Below, in pieces: positions 8,406 through 17,015 of a stretch of 64,000 nt of DNA. The DNA is from Paenibacillus cellulositrophicus (GTDB lineage Bacteria > Bacillota > Bacilli > Paenibacillales > Paenibacillaceae). A model generated the notes under the pieces. The model worked only from the letters and a program-made list of their open reading frames with translations, was not told the origin of the DNA and did no database searches. The position numbers and the translations under genes are program-made. The DNA is taken from assembly GCF_009363095.1 (NCBI RefSeq), contig NZ_CP045295.1:5237001-5301000 (forward strand), in the 5' to 3' direction. The number at the start of each line of letters is the position of its first letter. Positions within the stretch are counted from its first letter, which is position 1.

Positions 8406-9563
8406 TTGAAAGCATATTTTAAAAATAAAGCCGTCCTCGGCGGCATTTTCATGATGATTTTTTATCAAATTATCATGATCGGAATCTTCATGTCCGGTTA
8501 CAGCGCGCTTCCGAAAAACGTGGACCGCTTGACGATGGCGATCGTGAATGAAGACCAGCAGTCGGGCGCACAATTTGTAGAGCAGCTGCAGAAGCAGCTG
8601 CCGCTGCATGTCGTCACGGACGAATCGCTTGAGCAGGCGCAGAAGGACCTGGATAACCGCGATATTCAGTTCATCATGCATATCCCGCAGGATTTTACGC
8701 AGAAGCTGGCCGCCCAGGGCGAACAGGTGAAGCTGGACTTTTTCATCAACGAATCCAATCCGGCCTCGGTCAACAGCACGATGCAGAGCATTGCGACACA
8801 GGTTTCCTCCAAGATCAGCACGCAGATTCAGACACAGAGCTTTGAAGCCATGCTGCAGGGCATGAAGGTGCCCGCGGAACAATCCAAGCAGATGGTCGAA
8901 GGCGTGATGTCGAAGGTGACGCCGAATATCGTGTCCACGAACACACCGCCTGCCGGCATGCATAATCAGATGGCACCGATGTTCCTGACGATGGCGTCCT
9001 ACGTAGGTGCGATGATTTATTCGATGATCAGCTCCGGCGCGCTGAACCAGCTGAAAGCCAAAGTAGGCAAATGGAGAGCGTTCCTGTCCCTGCAGGGCGT
9101 CCATGTGGTGCTGTCCGTGATCGCGCCGCTGGTCGGTTTGGCCATTTACTTCGGCTTCCACAACTACGGGGCGGAGACGTTTCTGAAAATGTGGATGGTG
9201 CACTCCCTGGAAATGCTCGTCGCCATCGAGTTCACCAGCATTTGCGTGCTGCTGCTCGGCCAGGCCGGCATGATGCTGAATCTGCCGCTGCTGCTGTCGC
9301 AGACAGTTGCGGGCGGAGCCGTACTGCCGCAAGAGATGATGCCGGGATTCTTCAAGGCTTTCAGCCACATTTCGCCGATGTTCTACACCATTCATCTGGA
9401 TTACAACCTGCTCTTTGGAGGCGGGAAAACGGCGGAATACGTCCTCGGTTTGGCCCTGGTGGGTGCAGGTGCGCTCGTCATCAACCTGTTCATTCACCAG
9501 TTTAAGCCGGTCAAAACGGCCAAGGCGGAAAAGGAGCCTGCAGCGGAACCGCAATTCATGTAA
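8406..9563 (+). CDS. YhgE/Pip-like (DUF3533) ABC-2-type membrane protein
   Basis: About 385 residues. A first membrane helix (residues about 10-30, GGIFMMIFYQIIMIGIFMSGY) is followed by an extracytoplasmic domain of about 170 residues rich in Gln. Five or so membrane helices occupy the C-terminal half (MFLTMASYVGAMIYSMISSG onward). This layout is that of the YhgE/Pip and DUF3533 proteins, ABC-2-permease-like proteins linked to export or phage infection. AAAGGTGGAG favours TTG 8406; GTG 8394 is a possible alternative start. No ATPase partner is adjacent. A hairpin terminator and a PadR regulator follow, a common pairing in which PadR responds to hydrophobic drugs. Confidence 0.7.
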   Translation: MKAYFKNKAVLGGIFMMIFYQIIMIGIFMSGYSALPKNVDRLTMAIVNEDQQSGAQFVEQLQKQLPLHVVTDESLEQAQKDLDNRDIQFIMHIPQDFTQKLAAQGEQVKLDFFINESNPASVNSTMQSIATQVSSKISTQIQTQSFEAMLQGMKVPAEQSKQMVEGVMSKVTPNIVSTNTPPAGMHNQMAPMFLTMASYVGAMIYSMISSGALNQLKAKVGKWRAFLSLQGVHVVLSVIAPLVGLAIYFGFHNYGAETFLKMWMVHSLEMLVAIEFTSICVLLLGQAGMMLNLPLLLSQTVAGGAVLPQEMMPGFFKAFSHISPMFYTIHLDYNLLFGGGKTAEYVLGLALVGAGALVINLFIHQFKPVKTAKAEKEPAAEPQFM

Positions 9564-9576
9564 AATAAGATCGGAT

Positions 9577-9611
9577 GGGCTGACAGGAAAAGGTCCTGTC
9601 GGCCCTTTTTT
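9577..9611 (+). terminator. Rho-independent terminator
   Basis: GGGCTGACAGGA and TCCTGTCGGCCC form a 12-base stem followed by six T residues, between the membrane protein and the PadR gene. It would reduce read-through into padR. Confidence 0.9.
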
Positions 9612-9632
9612 CATATGATGAGGAGGATCGCA

Positions 9633-10160
9633 ATGTCGCTTCAGATCTTTATTCTCGGCTTGCTCAGCGAGGGGGAGCACCATCCGTACGACATCAAAAA
9701 ACAGGTGTTCAAGCCTCTGGAAAATACGATCACAATTAACGACGGGACGCTGTATTACAATTTTGAGGTCCTGCTGAAAAAGGGCTACATCCGCAAAATC
9801 AAAGTCGTCCAATCCGAAAACCGTCCGGAGAAAACGACATATGGCATTACCGACGAGGGCCGCAAGGCGCTGGAAGAGGAAATTTACACGGTATTTCAAA
9901 ATTTCACGAGCATCACGAGCCTGTATTCATCCCTGTTGTTTCTGGATAAAGTAGATAAGCATAAGCTGGCTTACATCATCGAAGAGTCCATCGCCCGTCT
10001 GGAGAAAAAAATCCGGCTGATCGAGGAGCGGCCCGGCTTTTCCGAGGTTCCGGACAGGTACCGGGATTCAGCCCTTTTTATTAGCGAGCACGCCTACCAC
10101 GCCCTGTCGAATGACGCCAACTGGCTCCGGAAGCTGATGGAACATCTCCGTTCTGCTTAA
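9633..10160 (+). CDS. PadR-family transcriptional regulator
   Basis: 175 residues from ATG 9633, which follows GAGGAGG at 6 bases; the upstream in-frame ATGs lack a site. The winged-helix is typical of PadR: FILGLLSEGEHHPYDIKKQ, then TLYYNFEVLLKKGYI (recognition helix) and TTYGITDEGRKALEEEI (wing). A long C-terminal helical region (about 100-170) is for dimerisation. It probably represses the DUF3533 gene upstream, whose promoter carries a PadR-like inverted repeat. Confidence 0.88.
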   Translation: MSLQIFILGLLSEGEHHPYDIKKQVFKPLENTITINDGTLYYNFEVLLKKGYIRKIKVVQSENRPEKTTYGITDEGRKALEEEIYTVFQNFTSITSLYSSLLFLDKVDKHKLAYIIEESIARLEKKIRLIEERPGFSEVPDRYRDSALFISEHAYHALSNDANWLRKLMEHLRSA

Positions 10161-10193
10161 CCTCCTGGCTTCAACTTTTTGGGAAATCCAGGG

Positions 10194-10225
10194 TTGACAA
10201 AAGCAAATGGATGCCATAATATAAT
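10194..10225 (+). promoter_or_regulatory. promoter of the leuA T-box leader
   Basis: TTGACA at 10194-10199 is followed by overlapping -10 candidates CATAAT (10215) and TATAAT (10220). The spacers are 15 and 20 bases, so the exact -10 is uncertain, but the leader begins just after. Confidence 0.6.
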
Positions 10226-10234
10226 TAACAATTT

Positions 10235-10500
10235 CATACCTCATAAAGGTTTCGATTAGAAATAGTAGAAGTGAAGTGACTTTTCAGAGAGCCGCTGGGT
10301 GGTGCGAAGCGGTATGGTCGATCATTTCGAACTCGTCTATGAACCGCCACCTGACAATGTAGGGTCTGCCGGAGTTCCACCGTTACAGGGATAGATGGTG
10401 ATTGCCATCGAAGAAGATCATTTTTGCTTTGCTGAAAATGAATTAGAGTGGTACCGCGGGTTAAACCTCGTCTCTAGCGTAGAGACGGGGTTTTTTTGTT
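10235..10500 (+). ncRNA. T-box leader, leucine type, controlling leuA
   Basis: The conserved T-box segment GTGGTACCGCGG-like (TGGTACCGCGGG around 10450) precedes a terminator stem GTCTCTA-GCG-TAGAGAC with a seven-T run ending near 10497. Upstream, AGTAGAAGTGAAG fits the stem I AGUA region. A specifier-loop candidate GAACTCG (about 10329) offers CTC, a leucine codon, in agreement with the leuA gene that follows. Uncharged tRNA-Leu would stabilise the antiterminator and permit transcription. Confidence 0.88.
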
Positions 10501-10572
10501 GGCCAAATTCCGGGTTTGGCCGGCACCGCTTTTATATATATATAAACTACACTCATTTGGGAGGAATAGCAG

Positions 10573-12135
10573 ATGAACCGCAAAATTATCGTTTTGGACA
10601 CGACGTTACGCGACGGAGAGCAGGTGCCTGGCGCCAAGCTCAACACGCAGCAGAAGGTTGAATTCGCGCAGCAGCTGAAGCGCCTCAATGTAGATATCAT
10701 CGAGGCGGGCTTCCCTGCGTCGTCGGCGGGGGATTTTCAAGCTGTGCAGGAAATCGTCAGAACCGTGGGGGACAGCGTCTCTGTGACCGCGCTCGCCCGC
10801 GCAGTGAAAAGCGACATCGAAAGCGTGTATGAAAGCATCAAGCTGGCACAAAATCCGTTTATCCATATCGTGCTGGGCACGTCCAACATCCATGTGGAGA
10901 AAAAGTTCAGCCGCTCGAAAGACGCCGTCATGCAGATGGGGGTGGATGCGGTCAAATTTGCGAAGACGCTGCTGCCAGAGGTGCAGTACTCCACGGAGGA
11001 TGCGTCCCGGTCAGAATTCGAGTACCTGTGGCAGACGATCGAAGCGGTGGTCAAAGCCGGCGCGACGATCATTAACGTTCCAGACACGGTAGGCTATGCC
11101 GTTCCGGAAGAGTTCGGAGAGCTGATCCGCAAAATCAACGACCGGTTGAAAAACCTGAACGACAAGGTCGTCCTGAGCGTGCACTGCCATAACGATCTGG
11201 GGCTGGCCACGGCAAACACACTGGCCGCAATCAAGAACGGGGCCGAGAAGGTGGAGTGCACCATCAACGGGCTTGGTGAACGCGCCGGCAACACCTCGCT
11301 CGAGGAAGTGGTGATGGGGCTGAAGGTGCGGGAGAACTATTTTAACTGCCATACCCAGATCCAGCTGAAGGAAATACTGCGCACCTCCCGGCTGCTGACG
11401 CATTTGACGGGCCTGGACGTGCAGGTCAACAAGGCGATTACGGGCGAAAACGCCTTTGCCCACTCGTCCGGCATTCATCAGGATGGACTGCTGAAAGATA
11501 AAAACGTGTACGAAATCATGTCGCCGGAAGAAGTCGGGGCTGAGAGCATGGAATTGATCCTGACCGCGCGTTCCGGACGGCATGCGTTCAGAAATGCGGT
11601 GGAAAAGATCGGCTTCGACACGAGCAATCCAAACGATTTTGAGGAGCTGTTTGCGAAATTTCTGCAGCTGGCCGACGCCAAAAAGGAAGTGTACGACCAT
11701 GACGTATTCTACCTGGTGACCGAGCACCGCAAGATCGATCAGGGCACCAGCCATCTGTATGAGCTGGAATCCTTCCAGGTCGTGACCAACGACCTTGTGC
11801 CGACGGCGACCGTCCAGCTGAAAAAAGGCGGCGAAAGCTATACGGACAGCAAGGTCGGGGACGGACCGATCGATGCGCTGTACAGCGCGATCAAGGCCTT
11901 GGTCGGACTTGACGTGCAGCTGAGGGATTATAAGATCAACAGCCTGTCGCGGGGCAAAGAGGCGATTGGCCGCGTCAACATCCGGCTGGAATATCAGGGC
12001 AAAACTTATTCGGGACGGGCGATGGATACCGACATTATCAAGGCGAGCGCGCTGGCGTTCCTCAACGGCATCAACGCCGCCGTTCTGGACGCGCCGGGCG
12101 AGCCGCAGGCGGCTGTGCAGGGTGCAAGCGAGTAA
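10573..12135 (+). CDS. leuA: 2-isopropylmalate synthase
   Basis: 520 residues, full family length. It catalyses acetyl-CoA + 2-ketoisovalerate to 2-isopropylmalate, the first committed step of leucine synthesis. The TIM barrel shows TTLRDGEQVPGA (residues about 9-20, metal and substrate site), the metal-binding HCHNDLGLATANT (about 203) and INGLGERAGN (about 235). The C-terminal third (about 390-510) is the LeuA allosteric domain that senses leucine. The gene stands apart from other ilv-leu genes here, under its own T-box leader; GGGAGGAATAG is the ribosome site. Confidence 0.96.
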   Translation: MNRKIIVLDTTLRDGEQVPGAKLNTQQKVEFAQQLKRLNVDIIEAGFPASSAGDFQAVQEIVRTVGDSVSVTALARAVKSDIESVYESIKLAQNPFIHIVLGTSNIHVEKKFSRSKDAVMQMGVDAVKFAKTLLPEVQYSTEDASRSEFEYLWQTIEAVVKAGATIINVPDTVGYAVPEEFGELIRKINDRLKNLNDKVVLSVHCHNDLGLATANTLAAIKNGAEKVECTINGLGERAGNTSLEEVVMGLKVRENYFNCHTQIQLKEILRTSRLLTHLTGLDVQVNKAITGENAFAHSSGIHQDGLLKDKNVYEIMSPEEVGAESMELILTARSGRHAFRNAVEKIGFDTSNPNDFEELFAKFLQLADAKKEVYDHDVFYLVTEHRKIDQGTSHLYELESFQVVTNDLVPTATVQLKKGGESYTDSKVGDGPIDALYSAIKALVGLDVQLRDYKINSLSRGKEAIGRVNIRLEYQGKTYSGRAMDTDIIKASALAFLNGINAAVLDAPGEPQAAVQGASE

Positions 12136-12212
12136 GGAAAGACAGACGGCAGCTGGACTCAGCCGAATGCGAGTATAGTAATGAACTTTTCCGAAAGAAG
12201 GGGGCATATATC

Positions 12213-12686
12213 ATGCCATTAAAAGAGAGTGCAGAGCGGGTGCAGGCCCATCTCCGTGATATGGGTTTTGATCATCGGGTGGTGGAACTGCCGGACAGCA
12301 CTCGCACCGCGGAAGAAGCCGCGGCGGCGATTGGCTGCGAAGTGGCACAAATTGCGAAGTCCATTATTTTCCGTCTGAGCGGTTCAAATGAACCTGTACT
12401 TGTTGTAGCAAGCGGCGTAAACCGCGTCAATGAAAAGCTTGTTTCCTCCTCGCTTAACGTCAAGCTGAAGAAGGCGGACGCAGATTTCGTGCGGGAACAC
12501 ACCGGTTTTGTCATCGGAGGTGTAGCGCCGATTGGTCACTTGGAGAGAATCACGACGATTATTGATGAAGACTTGTTAAAATTCGGCACCATTTGGGCGG
12601 CGGCCGGTCATCCGAAGGCGGTATTTTCTTGCACACCGGAGGAGCTGATTGCAATGACAGCCGGACAGGTAATGACCATTAAATAA
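12213..12686 (+). CDS. YbaK/EbsC-family aminoacyl-tRNA deacylase
   Basis: 157 residues. The family core is visible: a Lys-containing segment QIAKSIIFRL (about residue 47), the GVNRVNEKLV segment (about 69) and the glycine-rich GFVIGGVAPIGH (about 101), followed by WAAAGHPKAVFSCTPEEL. YbaK and its relatives hydrolyse mischarged Cys-tRNA-Pro or Ala-tRNA-Pro in trans, protecting translation accuracy. Which mischarged tRNA is used here is not clear from sequence. It follows leuA by about 75 bp without a terminator between, so read-through from the T-box promoter is possible. Confidence 0.88.
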   Translation: MPLKESAERVQAHLRDMGFDHRVVELPDSTRTAEEAAAAIGCEVAQIAKSIIFRLSGSNEPVLVVASGVNRVNEKLVSSSLNVKLKKADADFVREHTGFVIGGVAPIGHLERITTIIDEDLLKFGTIWAAAGHPKAVFSCTPEELIAMTAGQVMTIK

Positions 12687-12777
12687 GGTATGGGGCCGAG
12701 GTTATGGGTAGAGCCGGAGACGAACGTATTTATGCGGTTGGGAACCAGTTCGGGCTCCGCATTTAAGGTCCGTACCC

Positions 12778-12814
12778 AGAAGAAGCAGCAGGATGTGCTG
12801 CTTCTTCTGTTCTT
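12778..12814 (+). terminator. Rho-independent terminator
   Basis: AGAAGAAGCAGCA and TGCTGCTTCTTCT form a perfect 13-base stem followed by GTTCTT, after the YbaK-type gene. Confidence 0.85.
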
Positions 12815-12903
12815 ATCATTTTTCGTATAGTCCTGCCGCGGATCTGCCGTCATGCCTTGACAAAAGGAACGATTTTGATGAAACTAGTGATATATGAAAG
12901 TTT

Positions 12904-12918
12904 TTTTGATGTTCAAAA
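12904..12918 (+). promoter_or_regulatory. inverted repeat before the YheO/DauR-type regulator
   Basis: TTTTGA-TGT-TCAAAA lies about 40 bp upstream of the regulator start. The stretch resembles the one after the operon promoter at 13854 (both contain T7-GAT followed by AATTATTTTT), suggesting an operator shared by the regulator gene and its target operon. Confidence 0.4.
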
Positions 12919-12954
12919 TTATTTTTAGATGACAGATTAAAGAGAGTGGGATCT

Positions 12955-13623
12955 ATGGAACATATCAAGGAAGAGCTGAATGTGCTGCTGCCTGTTATCC
13001 GGGCCATCGCCGCCCAGTTTGGGGAGAAATGCGAAGTGGTGCTTCACGATTTGACGCAAGGGTACGAAAGTACGATCGTGGCGATTGAGAACGGCCACAT
13101 TACCGGGCGGAAGGTCGGGGACTGCGGCAGCAATCTCGGGCTGGAGGTGCTGCGCGGAACCGTGACGGAGGGAGACCGCTACAACTACATCACCCAGACG
13201 AAGGACGGCAAAATATTGCGTTCCTCCTCAACCTACTTTAAGAACAGCAAGGGTGAGACGATCGGAGCGCTCTGCATGAACCTGGATATTTCCGATCTGC
13301 TCGTTGCGGAGAATACGATCCGCTCGCTGACGATGCACAGCCTCGATCAGGAAGTGAAAGAGGTATTCGTCAACGACGTGAACGATCTGCTTGATTACCT
13401 GCTGCAGGAATGCCAGAAGGAAATCGGCAAGCCGGTCTCGCATATGAGCAAGGAAGACAAGGTGAAGGCGGTGCAGTTTCTGGATATGCGCGGTGCTTTT
13501 CTCGTGAAAAAGGCGGGAGATAAAGTATGCCAGTTCCTCGATATTTCCAAGTTTACACTGTATAACTATCTCGACGAAATTCGGGCAAACCAGGACAAAG
13601 GCATGCCGAAAAACAGGGTATAG
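12955..13623 (+). CDS. YheO/DauR-type transcriptional regulator
   Basis: 222 residues. The N-terminal half is the PAS-like YheO domain (LPVIRAIAAQFGEKCEVVLHDL, then CGSNLGLEVLRG, and GALCMNLDISDL at about 105). The C-terminal part is the DauR-type helix-turn-helix (FLDMRGAFLVKKAGDKVCQFL in part, then SKFTLYNYLDEIR). DauR of Pseudomonas represses D-arginine catabolism. Here the next genes encode a D-amino-acid PLP enzyme, an M20 peptidase and RidA, so control of that operon is a reasonable inference. ATG 12955 is preferred over GTG 12946 because AGAGAG lies at the right distance. Confidence 0.85.
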   Translation: MEHIKEELNVLLPVIRAIAAQFGEKCEVVLHDLTQGYESTIVAIENGHITGRKVGDCGSNLGLEVLRGTVTEGDRYNYITQTKDGKILRSSSTYFKNSKGETIGALCMNLDISDLLVAENTIRSLTMHSLDQEVKEVFVNDVNDLLDYLLQECQKEIGKPVSHMSKEDKVKAVQFLDMRGAFLVKKAGDKVCQFLDISKFTLYNYLDEIRANQDKGMPKNRV

Positions 13624-13775
13624 CTAGAAGAAGCCGCCGGACCAGGGCCGGATGGATTTTCGAATAGCAAAGTGACAGACAAGGGCAGAAGGAGTCCGCG
13701 CAATCACATGAATATGAGTAGAAACGGTGCTGCATAGGAGTAGGCCTGTGTTTTGGGCTTTTCTTTGTCATGAGT

Positions 13776-13789
13776 TGAAAGCGTATTCA
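13776..13789 (+). promoter_or_regulatory. candidate CcpA cre site
   Basis: TGAAAGCGTATTCA differs from the catabolite-response consensus TGWAANCGNTNWCA at one position and lies about 30 bp before the -35 box of the D-amino-acid operon, a position where CcpA can act. Confidence 0.4.
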
Positions 13790-13816
13790 GATTTGTGATG
13801 AATTATAGAAATGATA

Positions 13817-13875
13817 TTGACATTGCGCAGCAACGGGATTCATAATGTGAACAATCAAAAAAATATTTTTTTGAT
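13817..13875 (+). promoter_or_regulatory. promoter plus perfect palindrome of the D-amino-acid operon
   Basis: TTGACA (13817-13822), an 18-base spacer and CATAAT (13841-13846) form a sigma-A promoter. Immediately downstream a perfect 22-bp palindrome, ATCAAAAAAAT with ATTTTTTTGAT (13854-13875), covers the expected transcription start, as an operator for a repressor would. The 350-bp interval between 13623 and 13976 otherwise holds the cre candidate only. Confidence 0.6.
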
Positions 13876-13975
13876 CTAATTATTTTTTTGTAGTTATGGA
13901 GTTTGATTGTCTCAGCGGGCCTATCACAAGGGCATACCCATGCCCCAGATCTGTGTCATTCAAGGAGGGAGCAAG

Positions 13976-15067
13976 ATGGTTCAAACCGTATCAACGCCTG
14001 CCGTCATCGTCGATTTGGACATTGCCGAACGCAACATCCGCAGCATGGCGGAGGAAGCGAGAAAGGCCGGAATCCGGCACCGTCCCCACATCAAATCGCA
14101 CAAGTCGGTTTATTTTGCCCGCAAGCAGCTGGAGGCCGGAAGCACCGGCATCACCTGCGCCAAGCTGGGGGAAGCGGAAGTGATGGCTGAAGCGGGGATC
14201 GACGATATTTTGATCGCTTTTCCCATCATTGGCGAAGACAAGCAAGAGCGGCTGTATCAGCTGGCGCAAAAGGTGAAAGTAACGACGGTCGCCGACAGCA
14301 TCGAAGGCGCCACGGCCGTGTCGGTGGTGGGCGAGCGTCTCGGCCGCCGCATACCGCTCTACATCGAGGTTGACGGAGGGATCGGGCGCTGCGGCCGCCA
14401 GCCGGGGGAGGACACGCTGCAATTTGCGCGGCGGATCCAAAGCCTGCCGGGGATTGAAATTACCGGACTGCTGTCCTACGCGGGGCAGATTTACGGCGAA
14501 GAGAGCCGGGAAGGGATCCGCAGCATGGCACGCCAGGAGGCGGCTACCCTGAAGAATACCGCCGATCTGCTGAGGGAAGCGGGGATCGACGTTCCGGTCG
14601 TCAGCGGCGGTTCGTCGCTGTCGTCCAAGTTCGCAGGGGAGCTGGAGGGTGTAACCGAGATCCGCGCCGGAAATTACATATTCCACGACGTGGGCCAATT
14701 GTCGATGGGCATGATCACGGTGGACGATTGCGCGCTGCGGGTGATCACGACGGTCGTCAGCGTTCCGGCTCCGGGCCGTGCGATCATTGACGCGGGATCC
14801 AAAACGCTCACCACGGACACGATGCCGTTCTCTAAAGGTTTCGGCTACATCGTGGAGCATCCCGACATCGAAATTTTCAAGCTGAATGAAGAGCACGGGT
14901 TCCTCAGCTATGATCCGGCTTCCGTATCGCTTCACATCGGCCAGCACCTGACGATTATCCCGAACCATGCCTGCGTCCTTCCGAATCTGTGCGATGAAAT
15001 CGTCGGCTTCCGCGGAGGAGTGCCGGTTGAGAAGATCCGGATCGACGCAAGGGGCAAGAACAGCTAA
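13976..15067 (+). CDS. D-threonine aldolase / D-serine dehydratase-like PLP enzyme
   Basis: 363 residues from ATG 13976, which follows AAGGAGGGA; the longer frame upstream has no site. Fold-type III enzyme. The N-terminal alanine-racemase-like barrel starts STPAVIVDLDIAERNIR and carries the PLP lysine in RPHIKSHKS (about residue 43). The C-terminal beta domain carries NHACVLPNLCDEI, whose His and Cys match the zinc ligands of eukaryotic-type D-serine dehydratase, and GFGYIVEHPDIEI. Reaction is therefore aldol cleavage or dehydration of a D-hydroxy amino acid. The M20 and RidA neighbours support a deaminating route, since RidA removes the enamine/imine that a dehydratase releases. Confidence 0.87.
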   Translation: MVQTVSTPAVIVDLDIAERNIRSMAEEARKAGIRHRPHIKSHKSVYFARKQLEAGSTGITCAKLGEAEVMAEAGIDDILIAFPIIGEDKQERLYQLAQKVKVTTVADSIEGATAVSVVGERLGRRIPLYIEVDGGIGRCGRQPGEDTLQFARRIQSLPGIEITGLLSYAGQIYGEESREGIRSMARQEAATLKNTADLLREAGIDVPVVSGGSSLSSKFAGELEGVTEIRAGNYIFHDVGQLSMGMITVDDCALRVITTVVSVPAPGRAIIDAGSKTLTTDTMPFSKGFGYIVEHPDIEIFKLNEEHGFLSYDPASVSLHIGQHLTIIPNHACVLPNLCDEIVGFRGGVPVEKIRIDARGKNS

Positions 15068-15093
15068 GCGCTACAGGGAGGAGGCTGGGATTC

Positions 15094-16305
15094 ATGGGAA
15101 AGGACCTTGATTCATTTCACGAGCAGGAGCTGCTGGATATCGTCTGCGGACTGATCCGCATCCCGAGCGAAAATCCGCCGGGGCGCGAAGAAACGGCGGC
15201 CCGGTACGTCTTGCAGCTCCTCCGGGACGAGGGGATCGAAGCCGAGCTGCAGTGTGCCGCGCCGCAGCGGCCGAATGTGGTCGCCCGATTGAAGGGCACG
15301 GCGGAGGGGCCGTCGCTCCTGTACAACGGCCATCTCGACGTTGTCCCGGCCGGGGAAGGCTGGAGCGAGGACCCGTTTGCCGCCGTCATCCGGGGCGGCG
15401 AGCTGATCGGCCGGGGTGCGGCCGATATGAAGTCGGGCGTCGCGGCCATGCTGTACGCGGCCATCCTGCTGCACCGGCGCGGCTGCCCGTTCGCCGGGGA
15501 GCTGATCCTGCTCTTCAACGTGGACGAAGAGCGGGAGAATGTCGGCATGCGCCACTTTATGCGCAGCGGCGTACACGCCGATTTCGCCGTTATCGGCGAG
15601 CCGACCGATCTCGGCATCTGCACCGCCCATAAAGGCGTCGGCCGCTACCGGATCCGTACGGCGGGCGTCGCCGGCCATGCGGCGAAGGTGCTGGAGCCCG
15701 ACAACGCCATTCCGAAGATGGCGGCGCTCATCTCGGCGCTGGAGCCGCTTCGTAGCCGCCTCAAAGCGAACGCCGATCCGCTCCTCGGATACGCGACGCT
15801 GAACGTCACGCAGATCAAGGGCGGGACGGCGCCGAACATCGTGCCGCAGCACTGCGAGATCGAGGTCGACCGCCGGGTTATTCCCGGCGAGACGGCGGCG
15901 CAGGTGCTGGAGCAGCTGAAGGAGGCGCTAAATGCGGCTGCAGGCACAAGCTCAGGCGAAGGCTTAAGTGCCGGAACTGGTGAAGTCACCTATGAAGTGG
16001 ACGACTACTTGTTTATACCGGCGTCGACCCTCCCGCAGGACCATGAGCTTGTGCAGGCGCTGGTGGAGGTCACCGGTAATGTTCTCGGGAACCCGTCATC
16101 CATCGGTATTTTCGAAGCGACCTGCGAGGCGCCGTTTCTGTCCGTTGACTTGGGCATACCGACGGTTATATTCGGACCAGGATCGCTGGACCAAGCCCAT
16201 GTGAAGGATGAGCGTGTTTCTGTCCGTCAGATCACGGACGCAGCCGAGGTATATATGCAGCTCGCCATGCGGCTGCTTCAACAACAACCATTACAGGAGG
16301 AATGA
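15094..16305 (+). CDS. M20-family metallopeptidase (ArgE/DapE/acylase type)
   Basis: 403 residues. The two-metal site is intact: YNGHLDVVPAGEGW (His, about residue 79), GRGAADMKSGVAAM (bridging Asp, about 111), NVDEERENVGM (Glu general base and ligand, about 145) and GEPTDLGICTAHKG (Asp ligand, about 170). The lid/dimer domain follows from VGRYRIRTAGVAGHAAK. Family members remove acyl groups from amino acids or cleave dipeptides. In this operon it may deacylate an N-acyl-D-amino acid to feed the PLP enzyme, an inference. The stop overlaps the next gene's start region. Confidence 0.9.
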   Translation: MGKDLDSFHEQELLDIVCGLIRIPSENPPGREETAARYVLQLLRDEGIEAELQCAAPQRPNVVARLKGTAEGPSLLYNGHLDVVPAGEGWSEDPFAAVIRGGELIGRGAADMKSGVAAMLYAAILLHRRGCPFAGELILLFNVDEERENVGMRHFMRSGVHADFAVIGEPTDLGICTAHKGVGRYRIRTAGVAGHAAKVLEPDNAIPKMAALISALEPLRSRLKANADPLLGYATLNVTQIKGGTAPNIVPQHCEIEVDRRVIPGETAAQVLEQLKEALNAAAGTSSGEGLSAGTGEVTYEVDDYLFIPASTLPQDHELVQALVEVTGNVLGNPSSIGIFEATCEAPFLSVDLGIPTVIFGPGSLDQAHVKDERVSVRQITDAAEVYMQLAMRLLQQQPLQEE

Positions 16306-16307
16306 TG

Positions 16308-16766
16308 ATGAGCATTCAAGAGAGATTGAAAGAACTGAACATCGAGCTGGAGCCGGTTGGCGAGCCGAAGTTCTCGTACGTTCCCGTAAATCAGGTAGGA
16401 AATCTGCTGTACACTTCGGGTCATGATTGCCGCAAGAATGGGGAGCTGATTCTAAAAGGCAAGCTTGGAGAAGATCTGACGATCGAACAGGGGCAAGAGG
16501 CGGCGCGCCGGTGCATCGTGAACATTTTATCGTCGCTGCAGGCCCATCTGGGCAGCTTGGACCGGGTGAAAAAAGTGGTGAAGATGCTCGGCTTCATCCA
16601 AAGCGCTCCGGGATTTAAAGATCAGCCTTACGTGCTGAACGGGGCGTCGGATCTGCTGATCGAGGTGTTCGGGGAGAAGGGCAAACATGCGCGTTCCGCG
16701 ATCGGGACAAACGAGCTGCCGTTTGATACGCCGGTCGAGGTGGAGATCATCGTCGAGATCGAATAA
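16308..16766 (+). CDS. RidA family (YjgF/YER057c) protein
   Basis: 152 residues. Of the three adjacent ATG codons, 16308 stands 7 bases after CAGGAGG and is the best start. The family pattern includes NLLYTSGHDC near residue 30, AARRCIVNILSSLQAHLG (about 68) and the conserved arginine in HARSAIGTNELPF (about 130) that binds the carboxylate of imine intermediates. It is the longer RidA subgroup. It would hydrolyse reactive 2-aminoacrylate-type enamines made by the dehydratase-like enzyme two genes upstream, protecting PLP enzymes. Confidence 0.9.
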   Translation: MSIQERLKELNIELEPVGEPKFSYVPVNQVGNLLYTSGHDCRKNGELILKGKLGEDLTIEQGQEAARRCIVNILSSLQAHLGSLDRVKKVVKMLGFIQSAPGFKDQPYVLNGASDLLIEVFGEKGKHARSAIGTNELPFDTPVEVEIIVEIE

Positions 16767-16817
16767 CGGCGGTAGAGCAGGATCTTGGGGCTATTTCATT
16801 ATACACGGCGCTTCGTG

Positions 16818-16854
16818 CCGGGAACGTCCAGAAGATGGACTTCCCGGTTTTTTT
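16818..16854 (+). terminator. Rho-independent terminator
   Basis: CCGGGAA-C-GTCC pairs with GGAC-TTCCCGG, followed by seven T residues. It ends the D-amino-acid operon. Confidence 0.88.
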
Positions 16855-17015
16855 ATATGTATTGGGAGGTTATTAGAACCTGGAGAATCATGAACCTGTA
16901 CGGGGCAAAAAGAATGACCTTTTGGATGAAATAAAATCTGTTAATTCCGCCTGCTTTAAGGTTCATTTAATATTGACCGGGTATACTGGCCCTGACCAAG
17001 AAGAAGGAGGACCTC

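Noticed and set aside
8358..9899. 513-residue open frame on the minus strand
   Set aside because: It lies opposite the DUF3533 and PadR genes, is rich in His, Arg and Gln without domain logic, and has no ribosome site. It is a reverse-strand shadow.
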